Source: Medicago truncatula
Lineage: Eukaryota; Streptophyta; Magnoliopsida; Fabales; Fabaceae
Assembly: GCF_003473485.1 (NCBI RefSeq)
Contig: NC_053047.1
Coordinates: forward strand, 10,741,001-10,805,000
DNA length: 64,000 nt
Direction: 5' to 3'
Shown here: positions 36,405 to 48,664 of the stretch, one piece after another
Layout: each line of letters starts with the position of its first letter
Position numbering within the stretch: position 1 is the first letter of the stretch
The notes under the pieces: model-generated
Told to the model about the DNA's origin: nothing
The model's database searches: none
The model's input: the letters and a program-made list of their open reading frames with translations, nothing else
Program-made: the position numbers and the translations under genes

Positions 36405-38600
36405 CACTACAAAAAAAATTGGGAGTAGAGACGGGCAAAATCTGTCTCGAAAATGAAAAAAAATCTGTCTCTAATGTCTTAGAGACGGAATCAGAGACAG
36501 AACAAGGTTTGTCGTTGTTTTTGTCATCTCTAAACACTGTAGAGACAGAATAAATATGTCTCTAACAAATAGAATCCGTCGCCCACACTTTTCTGAAAGT
36601 TAAGCAGAATCCGTCTCTGCAGAGACGGAAAATACCGTCTCCAATATAAATAAACCGTCCCTAAAATTTTGTCACAAAAGTTAAAATTTCCGTCTCTATT
36701 AATTAATATTCCATCTCAACAGAGAAAAACGGAAATTCCGTCTAAATTTTTTTTTTTTAATATATTTATTTGACTCAATATTCTCACTATTTAGTGTTAA
36801 AACAATGTTTAAAAAATTCATTGTGTTTGCTACATTTAACTCAAACTTTCAAGAATGTCAATAATATTTTGATACCCATCAAATTAGGAGACTTCATAAA
36901 AACAAAATATTATCACAAAATATTAAAGGTAACTAAACTAAAGTTTATCATCAATCCACCTAGTAGTTACCAAGATAAGTTTACCATCAATCCACTTAGT
37001 AGTTACCAACATAAAGTTGTCTAAAATATAAAAGACCATGATATGTTTGATCTAACAAAAGATACCAAAATAAAAGCAACCAAGCTAAAGTTCATCTATC
37101 TAGTTGTCACCATTATCACCTTCTCCTTCCGGCATAATTGAAGTGTTCATATTAGGCACAATATTCCCAATCATTTGCTCCAAGCGCTCCATCTTCTGTT
37201 TTAGCGTTTCTTGTTCAAGATTTTTCTTTTCAAGTTCAGCGGTTAATGCTTCAATCTTAGCCTCCATAGCAGCAACTTCTTTAGAAGAAGGTACATCGGT
37301 AGAAATTGAGCGTGATGGTCTCAACGATTCTTTGACAACAACAGCTTGAGATCCTAATCCAAATATGTGCCCCTTCTTGTTAATGCCTCCAACAATTTCC
37401 ATATAAATATCATTGTGAATTTCTTCAGTAGGTTGTTGACTACTAATCTCACCACTTTGAGAGTGTTTCTCAAACATTTGAGTTTGGTACATTTCCTGCG
37501 AAAAAGAGTTACTATTAGTAATATAATTTAGATATATGAAAGAAAAAAAAATGCGTGTATACATACAGCTATCCTAGCTTGTGTTTCATTAAACCACCCA
37601 TCTGGTTTCCCTTTTGGTCTATGAAGTTTGTCGTAAATCTCAAACCATGTTGGTTCCCTATCCAATTCCACTCTCTAAAACATAACCAACAAACAACAAG
37701 TTAGTATGAACATTTTTACACTGTAATTTAAACAAAAAGAATCACTAACCATTTTTTTGCTATGCACTCTAGCAGATATGGATCCTCCACTATGCACATT
37801 GTGCCCAACTTTAGACTGCCTATTTTGTTTATTAGTCATAGAATTTTTTTGCCATTTCTCTTCTTTCCATTTAACCTCCAATTGTTTCAAGTTGTCTACA
37901 CCAACCCATTCACCTTTATCATCACCACTACGCACCTTGAACAAGGCATTTTTTAATGCCAAAGACCCCCTACTATTAAAGCTCTTTTTAATGTTAGCTT
38001 CATCATTTGCAAGCCACTTGAATTTAGCCTACAAACAAAAAAATGTCATGAAGCTATGTACTTGAAAAGGTAAATCAACCTAAGTAACAATGAAGCTTCA
38101 TATTTAATATCATATAAATGAAATAGGTTAAAACAACATATATCACAAAAATACCTTAAAATCATTAAACCAAAGCAACGGTACTTTCTAAAAAGTGGGG
38201 GAAAAATGAAAACTTTCAATTTCAGAGACGGAATTCTGAGACGGAAATAGTCAAAGACGGAAACTTTCTGTCTCTACCAGAAGTTTGACTATTTCAATAA
38301 CTATTTGACCATTTAAAAACGGACTCAGAGACGGAATAAATTAGATACGGAAATAAATTGTCTATAATTTCCGTCTCTAAGTTACCTTTTATAGAACAAA
38401 TCATAATCTAACAATTTAGAGACCGATTTAGAGACGGAAATATTTTGAAACGGAAATTACCGTCTCTAAAACCGTCACAAAATCATTGATTATAATTTCC
38501 GTCTCTAAATTCTTTTTTCCGTCTCCAATTCCGTGTCCATTAGAGACAAAAAGTAATCCGTCTCTAAATTCCGTCTTTATTTCAGTTTTTTCTAGTAGTG
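36405..38600. mobile_element. CACTA (En/Spm) transposon, non-autonomous, with TAA target-site duplication
   Basis: Begins CACTACAAAAAAAATTGGG and ends TTTTTTCTAGTAGTG (CACTACTAGAAAAAA in reverse). It is flanked by the 3-bp direct repeat TAA (36402-36404 and 38601-38603), the hallmark of CACTA insertion. Both sub-terminal regions (36425-36740 and 38220-38580) are filled with AGAGACGGA/TCCGTCTCT repeats in both orientations. The interior carries one spliced minus-strand gene with an En/Spm accessory domain but no DDE transposase, so mobility would need proteins supplied in trans. Length 2196 bp. Confidence 0.93.
37100..38187 (-). CDS. CACTA-encoded protein with Ptta/En/Spm transposase-associated domain (5' incomplete)
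   Basis: Four exons can be spliced on the minus strand in consistent phase: 38187-38155, 38028-37750, 37674-37567 and 37495-37100, 272 codons in all. The second and third exons contain hallmarks of the plant transposase Ptta/En/Spm family: KFKWLANDEANIKKSF, a basic NRQSKVGHNVHSGG segment, and VELDREPTWFEIYDKLHRPK followed by a Gly/Trp-containing stretch. The last exon has a predicted coiled coil (AAMEAKIEALTAELEKKNLE) and an acidic end. No start codon is visible in the first exon, so the 5' part is missing or lies in an exon I could not recognise. It is probably the TNPA-like or accessory product of the host CACTA element, acting on its sub-terminal repeats in the nucleus. Confidence 0.75.
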
Positions 38601-38839
38601 TAAAATGATCTTCCTAGCACAAGGTGTATCAAGGAAGAACAGAATAATCTGAACAATATTTACAAAACAAAAAAATGGTCAAAAAACAACAAAAATAACA
38701 ACTAAAGAAATAACAACTAGCGATCGACCGTCCAATAATTTCTTTTTTTATAAGCCAGGAGAAAGGACGGACATCAAGAGAAAGCAACAACATCCCAATT
38801 AGGTTTGCACTCCGAAGAACCTCCATCCTATACCGCCAA

Positions 38840-41665
38840 TCTCAAAATTTTATTAAAAAAAATGGGAAAAATATATACAAGAGGGGGACCAGACCAAAAC
38901 CCTCAAAACAAAAAAGAAAAGGAAAGAAAATCAACATAATAAGGGAATCTATGAGTAGCGGACCACGTCTATCTCTAAAGAAGTCAAAGCGTAAAGCAAG
39001 TGATAAAGCAATCAACCACAAAAAGGCCTAAACTAGCCAACATATGAGAACTAAGGCAAGTAGCATTATTTTGATTTGGTAATTGATGGTGACATTTCTC
39101 TCCGCTCACTTAATGCATTCCTAAAAATCGAAGGTGGAATGTTCACTGGATTATTTGAGTGATAAACTTGAATAGGCATATCTCCTTGATCACCTAAACC
39201 ATCACTGCAAATGTTATTCACAATATTTGCACCAATATTTTGCTGACATTGAATCTCCTTGAAATCCATATGAGCGTCCCTTTCTTTTCTTTCATTTCCT
39301 TTGAGATCACTGTTTTCTGCATTAATCAATGGGACAGTGCCATGAATATTACCCTTCTTAGCTCTTTTCCCTAACTGTACAAATAATTCAGACCTTAATG
39401 TTGCTTCAAAAAGCAAAGAATCTCGAGGCCTGCTTGTGGAAAAATTTGCATTTATTGCAGTGTCTAAGTCTATTTGTTTAGCCTTGGTGTCTTGTTTTTT
39501 ATGATATTCAACATCATGATTATTAGAAGTGTGTCCAGCTAGAGAAATCTCTTCATTTTCATTATCTGATGTGTCGACTTCATCCATTATTTTCTGTTTT
39601 TGTTTCCTTGTTAAGACTGACATGAAATCTTCCTTAGCTACTCGTTTATCATATTGCCGAATACGTTTCCACAATTCTAAATCATGTTGAATATTTTCGC
39701 TGGGATGAACTTCATGCTATTGTGCAACGTCAACCACATGCTGAATACGTTTCCACGATTTGTTTTGTGTCGTGACAAACATCTGAACAAAGAACGGGCT
39801 GCTAGCATTTGCAGTGTGGGCCTGAATATGGGACTCATCTTGCACGTCATCGTGCTCAACAGGAAATTGAGAAGGATAAGTATGAAACTCACAAAATATT
39901 TAGAGGGTACTTCTATCGAACACCTTCACTCGAATATTCCAGTAGAAAAACTCACTGAGGAGTTGGAGAGGGTACCCTAGAACGGGTGCTATACGGCGGC
40001 TTCCCATCAAGAAGTTCTGGTCGCATCATTTGTTTTTGCTTCTTTGTCAAAACTGCAGTCAATAGAGGATCTGCTGCCGCTTTTTTATCATACTCTTTGA
40101 TATGTTGCCAAAGGTCCAAGTCATGTTGAAGCCTTGGAGGAACACGTTGTACAGTGACATCAACATTGGGTGTGGTGTAGCTACCTATCATTGCGAGAGG
40201 ACTAAGCCACCAGCCATGATAATTGAAGCGAAAATGAACAAATTTTGCTTTCAACCACGAGAAGGAAAGTAACTTAATTTTATCCACTAATCGCATTATC
40301 GAGCATTCTTTACCGTTGAAAGTCCTGCTATTTCTTTCTTTCCATATTTCCCACACAATAGCAAACCAAATAACCTGCAAGATAGATTGTCGCACCTTAG
40401 AGCCACCACCGCCAAAACTGAACTGAGGGAAATGATCCGTTGCATAATACGGGAGGACCGAAGAGATACCAACCCATCGAATAATAAAGTGCCAAACAGA
40501 ACCAAAAATGAAGCAATGTAAAAATAAATGAGAGGCAGTCTCCAGAGAGCCACACCTACTAGCACACAGACAAGAATTATTATTTAAAACACCACGCCGA
40601 TTCAGGTTATCCTTTGTTGGCAACCTATTACGAAACATCCGCCAAGCGAAAATCACAACATTCAAAGGGACATCCTTATGCCAAAGCAACTCAACATCCA
40701 CCGGATCAGTGTCAACAATAGTCTGAGCAGTTAGAAAATTATAAGTGCTACAAACTAAAAAAGCATTAGATGTTTCCAAATTCCAAAGCCACATGTCCTC
40801 CTTGTCAACCTGCAAAGTCACAGTTTGGACTAATAATCTAAGTTCCCCCACCTGCTCCTCTTCAACACAAACAACCTCCGCCTCCACTTCCACACCTCAC
40901 CGTCCTCCCCCCACCCCAACTGAAACATATCAAACACCGACAACAATTTAGACACCGCCAACTCAAACAATCTACTGAATCGTTCCCTAAAAGACACACC
41001 ACCTACCCACACATCCGACCAAAAAAGGTATGTTTCCCATTCCCCACAAGGTGACAGACATGATCACTAAACCGCTCCTCCCTACGCAAGGCAACGATGT
41101 TGCGCCACCAAGCCTAAGCATCCCTCCCACCTTCCAATAACCGCCCTCCTTCCACACCATCCCTCGCTGATATCACCCTATACCACAAACTCTCCTTATC
41201 CACCAACAACTGCCAACACCACTTCCCCAATAAAGTGCAATTAAACTCTCTAATTCTCCTTACCCCCAAACCACCAACCTCTTCAAACAAACAGAGTTCC
41301 AATCAACCCAAGTTATTTTCCTGTGGTCGTCACCCCCCCTCCCCAAAAAAAAAAAAAATTAAAATAGATTCAATAGAGGAGACGATACCTGATGGAGCCT
41401 TAAGAAAAACAAAGAACATAAATAGGCATAGATGACAGGACATACTTCAACAAAACCAGACGACCACCCAAAGATAAATGTTTAGAATTCCACCCCGACA
41501 GTCTAGATTTAATACGGTGAATCAACGGTTCACAAAACACCAAACGTCATGCATCACCACCTATAGGCAACCCCAAGTACACAAAAGGGAGGCATCTGAC
41601 CCTGCATTTCAATACTAATGCTGCCTCGGATAACCAAGAGTCTTGGACATTAACACCAACCCCTT
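38840..41665 (-). pseudogene. 5'-truncated LINE (non-LTR retrotransposon) relic
   Basis: Reading the minus strand from 41665 downwards gives the end of a LINE reverse transcriptase: LSEAALVLKCRVR then PFVYLGLPIGGDA near 41560-41640, SRLSGWNSKHLSFGGRLVLL near 41455-41510, KITWVDWNS and GGLGVRRIREFNCTLLGKW near 41230-41330. A zf-RVT domain follows at 40893-39952, including FAWRMFRNRLPTKDNLNRRG, then Cys residues and ETASHLFLHC. Stops (for example after GGDA) and frameshifts inactivate it. The endonuclease and catalytic polymerase parts are absent, as in 5'-truncated LINE copies. The 3' limit is uncertain; the zf-RVT frame continues into a module that recurs downstream (39066-39674). Confidence 0.85.
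39066..39674 (-). pseudogene. LINE-associated ORF fragment, function unknown
   Basis: An open frame of 202 codons on the minus strand. Its beginning (LWKRIRQYDKRVAKEDFMSV, then LTRKQKQK), together with the upstream IQHDLE in a neighbouring phase, parallels LQHDLDLWQHIKEYDKKAAA...LTKKQKQ at the end of the zf-RVT frame (about 39990-40130). The rest is hydrophilic and low in complexity and shows no known domain. It is probably part of a LINE ORF1 or linker region from a second, partly overlapping insertion. Unlikely to be a host gene. Confidence 0.4.
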
Positions 41666-41670
41666 TGTAC

Positions 41671-41898
41671 CACTCTAAAAAATTTCAGTTAACCAAATAT
41701 ATGGTCTGTGTGACCACACTTTTTAATTGCGTGACCACTTTTTTTCCAGAATTTATTTGGTTAACTAAGTGAAAAAATAGTGGTCACGCGCATTTTAGTT
41801 GCGTGACCGTATTTTTCTGCTTCTAAATAGTGATCACGCAACTGAAAAAATGTGGTCACACAGACCATATATTTAGTTCACTAAAATTTTCGAGAGTA
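41671..41898. mobile_element. hairpin MITE at the LINE 5' truncation edge
   Basis: Inverted ends CACTCTAAAAAATTTCAG and, in reverse, TACTCTCGAAAATTTTAG, with near-perfect inner complementarity (AAATATATGGTCTGTGTGACC). The interior has repeated GTGACCAC/GTGGTCAC motifs. GTAC flanks both sides (41667-41670 and 41899-41902), but it is palindromic and so only weakly informative. Confidence 0.75.
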
Positions 41899-41902
41899 GT
41901 AC

Positions 41903-42901
41903 GGAGGAATGTACATATTAAATATTAAAGGTGTCTGCCAATCTTTATTCCAATTATATGTTGGGAGAGAAACACTAGAGCAGAGACAATCGCAAAGTTA
42001 CTATGCTTGCATAATTGTACAAAATGTTAATATTTTTAATTGGAACTTGGTCCCAATGCATGTGTATATCACTATGAGACCCACACTCGTGAGTATCTGA
42101 CTTGGACTGCGTTGGTTTTTTGTCCTATAAGTCACTGAATCTGAATTTCATTTCTTCCACAAAAGGCTAAAAAAAGGAAAACCTTTCAAAAAATAAGTGT
42201 CGCATATACTTATTTCATTACACTATCTTCTATTGATCTGATTGAAATTCACATGGATTCCATCAATTTATGTGAGGTCCATTAGTTTTTGATAGAACTC
42301 ATAAATTTTAATCAATAAGATAAAGTGGGTTGAAATAAGTATGTTAAATAGTGTGTTACAAGCTGCTCTATAAATACAAAGTAGAAAAATATAATAAGGA
42401 GATTTTATCTCTTGAAGACCAAGTTGACACCAGGAAGATTCGAACAAGAGATCTTAAGGAGAAGCACACACAACATTACCAAACCAACCCAAATGAGTTA
42501 AGAAGCACTCGATCTTTTTCCTCACTCATGCAATCAAGATACTGATAGCCATCCGATTTTGATCAAATGAACTTAAAAATAAATATTTAATTTTATCTTA
42601 TAATTCCAAACTTACCAAACTGAAATCTCAATCGTCTAATCATGATCAGACGAGACGGTCAAAATGCTTGCCCGTCCGACCGTAAAAAATTTGGTGACTG
42701 CACCAAATCCTGGTTTAGGGTGGTAACACTAGTCTAACACCTAGGCTTCTGTTGCATTTGACTCAAAGATTCCCTGACACAAAGCCAGGTTGGTTCGTGT
42801 GTTATTGAGATTCCACTTTCAAACTCTCACTGTCACACACACACACAGTTTTGTTCCATCATCATTCACTTGTTCCTATTCACACAAAAATTTCCACCAA
42901 C
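41903..42901. other. intergenic and promoter region of the permease gene
   Basis: No gene seen. TATA-like CTATAAATAC at about 42367 is too far upstream to be clearly the promoter. A CACACACACACA run just before 42850 precedes the start codon and probably lies in the 5' untranslated region. Confidence 0.45.
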
Positions 42902-44924
42902 ATGCAACAACAACATCTTCATCATCTCCACAAAAACCTCACATATCCAAAACCAAACATCCTAGTCCATAAAAAAATCCATTTTCAAACCAAAAAATTC
43001 ATCACTCACAACACTACTACTCTCACAACCAAACCCTCAAATTTTCTTCATATCAAAAATAGGGTTATTGCACCTGAAAATGACACCAATATTAATGTTG
43101 CTGAAAATGACACCAATGTTAATATTGATGTTAATGTTGAAAATGAAAACTTTATCAAGAAGAATCAATGTCCTGAGAAAAAGAGTTTCTGGGGTGCAGT
43201 TAGTTTGATAATTGGTGCAGCAGTTGGTCCTGGAATGTTAGGTTTACCATCATTGACAATAAAATCAGGACCATTACCATCAACAATCATAATCTTGATT
43301 TCATGGCTTTATGTAATCTCATCAATAATTCTTGTAGCTGAGCTTTGTTTTGATGCAATGGAAAATGATAATGTTGATGAGGTTAGTTTCACAAACCTTG
43401 CAACAAGAACATTAGGTCAAAAATTTGGTTCATTTGTTGCATTGGTTTATACAAGTTTATGTTTTTCATTGCTTGTTGCATGTGTTGCTGGTATTGGATC
43501 AATTTTAGCACCAATTTTTCCAAAATTCAGTAGTTTGGTTCTTCATTCATTGTTTCCATTTGTTGTTGGAACATTGATTGTGTTTTTCCCTTTCAACACT
43601 ATTGATTTTGCAAATAGGGTTTTGTGTTTTTTCATGCTTGTTTCGATAACCGGATTGGTTGGAATTGGAATTGTTGTTGCTAGAGCTAATATAATAAGCT
43701 CTTTTGCTTCAATTTCATGGAAATTTTCGTCGATTTTGCCGATTATACCGGTTGCTGTGTTAACATTAGGGTTTCATGTGATTACTCCTTTTATATGTAA
43801 AATTGCTGGTAATACTATTGATGAAGCAAGAAAAGCAATACTGATCGGCGGTGTTGTTCCTTTGGTAATGGTTCTGTCATGGAATTTGATAGTGTTGGGA
43901 CTTGTTGGAGCTAATAAAGGTCCAGACTTTGTTGGTGATCCTATTACCCTTTTGCTTTCTGTGAATCCTTCTGCTTTATCTGCTGTTCAAGGATTTGCTT
44001 TTTCGGCTATGGCGACCAGTTTGATCGGTTATGCTGTGAGTTTGCCTAAACAGATTCTTGATACTTTGGAATTGGTATCTGGAAAAGGTGATGATAATGA
44101 GTATGGAAAGGGAAGAGTTGGATCAGTTTTCTATGGTGGCAACGGCGGTGATGGTGTTGGTTATTCTGGGAAGGTTGGATTTGGAAGTTCAACAGATTTG
44201 AGTGAAATCAGATTGAATGAGGAAAGATTTGATGGAATTAAATTGGTTGTAACATTGTTAGTACTTTGTTTTTCGGTGTTGATAGCTTCGTATTTTAGAT
44301 CTACTTTTTCGAGAGCTCTTGATTTTGCTGGTGTTTATGCAAATTGCTTTCTGTTTGGGATTATTCCTCCTGTCATGACTTGTATTCATCAACAATCCAA
44401 GAAGGGGAAAATCAGGTATGGTTTAAGTTTTTCAAATGATGCTAATTAGAATTACACATTGATTTCACAATGTGAAGTACTGACACAGGCACGAATACCA
44501 GACACGACACTGACACATTGACTCCGATAATAATTTAAGAAAGTGAACTTGTTGAATGTAGTCACATGTGTCGGTGTCGTGCCAGTGTCGGGCACTGTGA
44601 TGTGTCTGACAGCCGACAATCATTCAAAGGAAAGGCACAATGTACCTATGCATTACTGCCCTTCATATCGAAGGCGTGTCCGACTGACATGACACCGTCA
44701 CATGTGGATTATTCCATATTTTAAAATTACTAGTGTCGACGTGTCAATATTCATGTTGTGTTCGATGTATGTGTCAGTACTTCATAGCAGTGTGAATGAA
44801 AAGGCTGCGGTTACTGATTTCTAACTGTAACAAATGATTTTGCAGGCCATCTTTCATTCCAGGGGGAAATGTGACACTTCTGCTGCTTTTCACTGTCTCA
44901 GTCATTTTGGGAATTTGGCATTAG
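42902..44924 (+). CDS. plastid-type tryptophan/tyrosine-specific permease family transporter
   Basis: Two exons, 42902-44415 and 44846-44924, joined in phase 2 across a 430-bp GT-AG intron, give 530 aa. The start chosen is the ATG of MQQQHLHHLH; an upstream in-frame TTG is not used. The first 90 residues are rich in Thr, Asn, His and Lys, consistent with a chloroplast transit peptide, and include a tandem repeat (ENDTNINVA/ENDTNVNIDV, residues 59-77). A first membrane segment with SLIIGAAVGPGMLGLPSL at residues 101-118 and about ten further hydrophobic segments match the HAAAP/Trp_Tyr_perm family. By homology it moves aromatic amino acids; substrate and direction are inferred. Exon 2 adds PSFIPGGNVTLLLLFTVSVI and a short tail, the last membrane helix. 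A hydrophilic Gly-rich loop lies at about residues 395-430. Confidence 0.92.
44474..44787. mobile_element. MITE in the permease intron, related to 31086-31272
   Basis: Inverted ends TGAAGTACTGACACA and TGTGTCAGTACTTCA. The interior shares GACACGACACTGACA, TAATAATTTAAGA and CACATGTGTCGGTGTCGTG with the MITE in MYB-CC intron 1. It fills most of the intron. No clear target-site duplication. Confidence 0.75.
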
Positions 44925-46775
44925 ATGTTCTTCAAAAGACAAGGCTTAGAAGGATTTGGTTTAGCTGCAGTGGAAGTACTCCGCCGTCACTGCAATCGGT
45001 AAATTTCAACTTCCGAATTGAGATTGGAAGGTTCATATTTCAAATTTGAATTCAAAATATGACTTGGTTATGTCGGAAATCGGAATATAAGTCATCTAAT
45101 CTTAATCCAACGGTCGAGTTCTCTGAATACTTTAAATGAATAGTATTTCGACAGTAGACAATTCGGATTCGGCCTAGAAATAGGACAGATTCTGTATGGA
45201 ACAATAATGATGTAGCTCATTCTGTCAAGCATTCAAGCCATTTTCATCCTTTTTTATATTCCAATAGTTTATAATTAGTAAAGGTGGCTATCATATAATA
45301 TGATTCATATTGCATAAAGTAAACAGGATTTAATAAAGAAACTATATGATTGTCAGATAATGGAATACATGTCACCAACACAAATTAGATTTCAGTGAGA
45401 TTATGTAGTTTTGTCTCCAACTTATTATAATTTATATCTCTGCTATAATTGCATTAGAAATACACTTTAGAATATTCTCTTTATAACACTATGCATGTTA
45501 GTGGCTGAAATTTGGACTTGGATTGGATCTGGTTTTCACCTTTGATTACTTTGTCAAAAAAATTGTAAAAAAGTCTTAAGTCCTAGCCACTTTTTTTCTT
45601 GACTAGGTTGTAGCCACTTCATGATTGTGGGTTCTAAGGAGTATGAAATCACTGTATAATGTGTTTTATGTTGGGCCATTTAGGACGAGTTGTGCATATC
45701 ATTAATTATATTAATCATATAATGATTTGAGGTAATTATTTATCTCAGACTACTTACTTGTTAAGTGTTGAAATTTCAATATTGTAAATTTGTTATATCA
45801 AGAGTTACTTGTGTAAAAAACAGATTAAAGTTACGTACAATACACCAAATGGTAGAACCGTTTCTTGAATCCTATTGCAGGAGCTTTAGTGCACATGGCT
45901 ACCCTTTTATAAATTTGTTATAGCAAGAGTTACTTGTTAAGGGTTGCAATGAGAGGGATTTATGCAGCACTTTCCCTAACAAATTAAAGAGAGATAGAAG
46001 GGAAGAAAGAATGAATACATGTCTCGTACGTGCAACTTAAATGATAAAAAAGTTTTAGGAATATTTGAATTGCTACAAAGCGGCTCAAACCCGCAATTTC
46101 TCACTTCTAACACCGTCGGTGGTAAGGGTGTACACTAATACATTGAATTGGATCGCGTTTGATCAAACTTTTATCCGATATAATCAAATATCTTCGGTTC
46201 AAGTTGGTTAAAATCTCATAAGTTTTCTTTCAAACCCAAACCAATCGAACACACCGACAAGTATGTTGGTTCGGGTCGGGTAATTTTCTCATAAAACATA
46301 AATATGATTGGGTAATCATACTTTTCAAAATTCAAAAATAAATCAAATGCTTTTTATTTCACTAAAATGCTTGTACCTACCTACAAAAGATTATCATTTG
46401 AAATTTCAACACTTAAACTGAATTTAAACACTTTTAAATTAAATTCATGAGATGTTAGCTCCGTCAAAAGAGTTTTACGTTTTAACTAAAGGGATGAAGT
46501 TCAAATTCCATATAAGTCAATTGTAAAATGATCATTATTATTTCCATTGTTAATAATAATAGGTTATCAGTTCCTGATAAAAAAACACTTTTAAATTCAT
46601 TATTCATAAATCCGTCAACAAAAAAAGAACTCAAAATTTACAATTAATAGATAGATTAGGTTCACGAATATAAAATCATAAATTTTTATCCTAACCGAAC
46701 CATTTTAATGTTTGTCAAAAAAATTCATATTTGATCCGAACTAAAACTAAAAAGTTGAAGTTAACTGTTCTATCT
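44925..46775. other. permease 3' region and intergenic
   Basis: The first few hundred bases are probably 3' untranslated sequence. Beyond about 45300 I see only AT-rich DNA and a hAT-like fragment around 46130-46300 (GGTGTACACTAATACATTGAA). No gene. Confidence 0.4.
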
Positions 46776-46930
46776 ACCCCTCAAGTATGTTTCTCAACCC
46801 TGAAAAATAAACCGATTGGGAGTTACATCCTGGTAAAGAAACAACGATCAGATAATAACCCCCAATTGATTTTGTAATTGGGAGTTACGATTTGATAAAT
46901 TCGAGAGGCTGAGCAACTTGAGGGGTGGAT
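46776..46930. repeat. short inverted-repeat element
   Basis: CTACCCCTCAAGTATGTTTCTC at the left pairs with GCTGAGCAACTTGAGGGGTGG at the right, and inner GATTGGGAGTTAC recurs as GTAATTGGGAGTTACG in direct orientation. Probably a small MITE of about 155 bp. Confidence 0.5.
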
Positions 46931-48500
46931 ATAGCAATCAACAAAATTGAAGTAAATATATTAGGTTGAGTTGAGTTGTGAGATGGTTTGGACTGGCCCA
47001 TATTGCAAACGGCCCTAATAGTGTGGAAGGATTATAATAGGACTTTTTTTACTATTAATTTTCTCACCCTATCAGCTTCTCATACACCCTATTTTTCTTA
47101 CAAAAATGTCTATGAAATTTCAGATTATATAATCCAAAATATGCTAATACATAAGCAGCAATACTAAGTTTCAAATATCACTTTTAAAAACAACAAAAAA
47201 AAAAAAGTAAAAAAAAAAATGATAAAACATGTCTAAAAAAATAAAAAATACCACCAAAAAAATTCTTAAAATAAAATAAAATTAATGCATTTTTTTTGGA
47301 TTTTTTTAGAATATGAAAAATAAAAAATGGGTCTAAAAATCGGGAAGTTTCGGAACAATCTGACCAAGTAGCCTAAAAATTGGATTTTTGACTGAGAACA
47401 ACTTACAATAACCTAAAATAGAAGAATGATAGTTAGGAAGATTAATATGGTCCTTAAATTGACTATCCATATTGTTCTGATTATATAATCCGAACTGTTT
47501 TTTCCCTGAATAAGGGTGTTTAGGGGGTGTTCGGATTCTATAATCCAAAAAAAAATAAGGAACGTGCCCTATTTTTTTAGATTTTCGAATTATAAAATTC
47601 AAATTTGTGAAAAACTCATTTTCCACCCATAATAAAGAAAAGACTCAATTCGAATTATAAAATCTAAAAACCACACAAACATTTTAAAATAAAAATAAAA
47701 GAAATAGGACGCACGAAAAATAAGTAGGATAGAAAAAAAGTAATAGTATTATAATATATCCATCAGCCCATAGAACTTCTGGAAATCTAATTTTATTAAA
47801 ATAGTAAATATGACATGTATGATGAGGTTATGGCTATATTGATATCGTTTTCAATGGGACACTCATGAAAATATTTGATGGAAGCTCATCATTGGTTGGT
47901 GAGCCACCAACACCACCCTTCACCCCATATTTTCATGCAACAAATCAGGATTTTCGGATTCATAAACAAGCATAGTTACATAAGCACTATGATCATTTTC
48001 CATTTTCTCCCACCCCTAACCTCTTTATAGATGGATACCTATTTTTCTCTTTCTTTTCTCAAATCATTTTCACTACCTTTCCAATTTCTCACTCCTTAAA
48101 TCTCATGAAATAAAGGTTATAAAAAAAGACACCTAGATCGATTAGTGTAATATTAAAACAAAAGAAGTCTAAGAAGTCACCAAACCACCACATATATAAA
48201 AAAAAAAAAAACCATAATAATCTTTGGACACACATACATGATACACCTCTCGAAAAGGAAATAAATGATATGATTGATGAAATATGTTGATGGTGCGATA
48301 AAAAAAAAGATAAAATAAGATGTTGAAATTTAATCACTTAAAAGCGATAACGATCGCCCCTTAAGTGAGTTAAAATGACAAAATGCATAGACAAAAAATA
48401 TATTATGGCGCAAGTTCAGATGTTCAATGTCTCTATTCTTCATCATTCGTGTGTGCATTTTGCCACTAAATTATTTAGGGTTAAATATTTTTTTTTAGCT
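46931..48500. other. intergenic
   Basis: No supportable gene. Sequence at 47100-47700 repeatedly contains ATTATATAATCC/GGATTCTATAATCC motifs and probably represents a worn inverted-repeat element. 47870-48100 is unique-looking and less AT-rich but has no open frame of note. Confidence 0.4.
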
Positions 48501-48663
48501 TTCGCACCAGTTTTCGACCCACCAATGGTGAGCGACTAATCTAACTCGTGCGTAGAGACATGCGCACTGGCCAAGCGTTGTTCCCCTTGAGGATCGAACC
48601 CGGTATTCCCCGGATACGTTCTTGGAAGGAGCTCCTTGCTACTGGAGCCCAAGCAACATGGTT
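48501..48663 (-). mobile_element. tRNA-derived SINE, family B
   Basis: Read on the minus strand: head GCTTGGGCTCCAGTAGCAAG (A-box region), B-box GGGTTCGATCC, and a tail GTGCGAAAGCTAAAAAAAAA. A second copy in the opposite orientation lies at 49730-49860 and shares GAGCTCCTTCCAAG and AATACCGGGTTCGAT. Confidence 0.75.
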
Positions 48664-48664
48664 T

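Noticed and set aside
37104..37349. Plus-strand ORF opposite the CACTA gene
   Set aside because: It is the antisense shadow of the last exon of the En/Spm-type gene, which is supported by domains and splice sites.
42851..42901. Longer N-terminus for the permease
   Set aside because: The upstream frame opens at TTG, not ATG; the first ATG in frame is at 42902.
48089..48337. Hydrophobic 82-codon ORF on the minus strand
   Set aside because: Composition follows the AT-rich sequence; there is no domain and no promoter or splice context.
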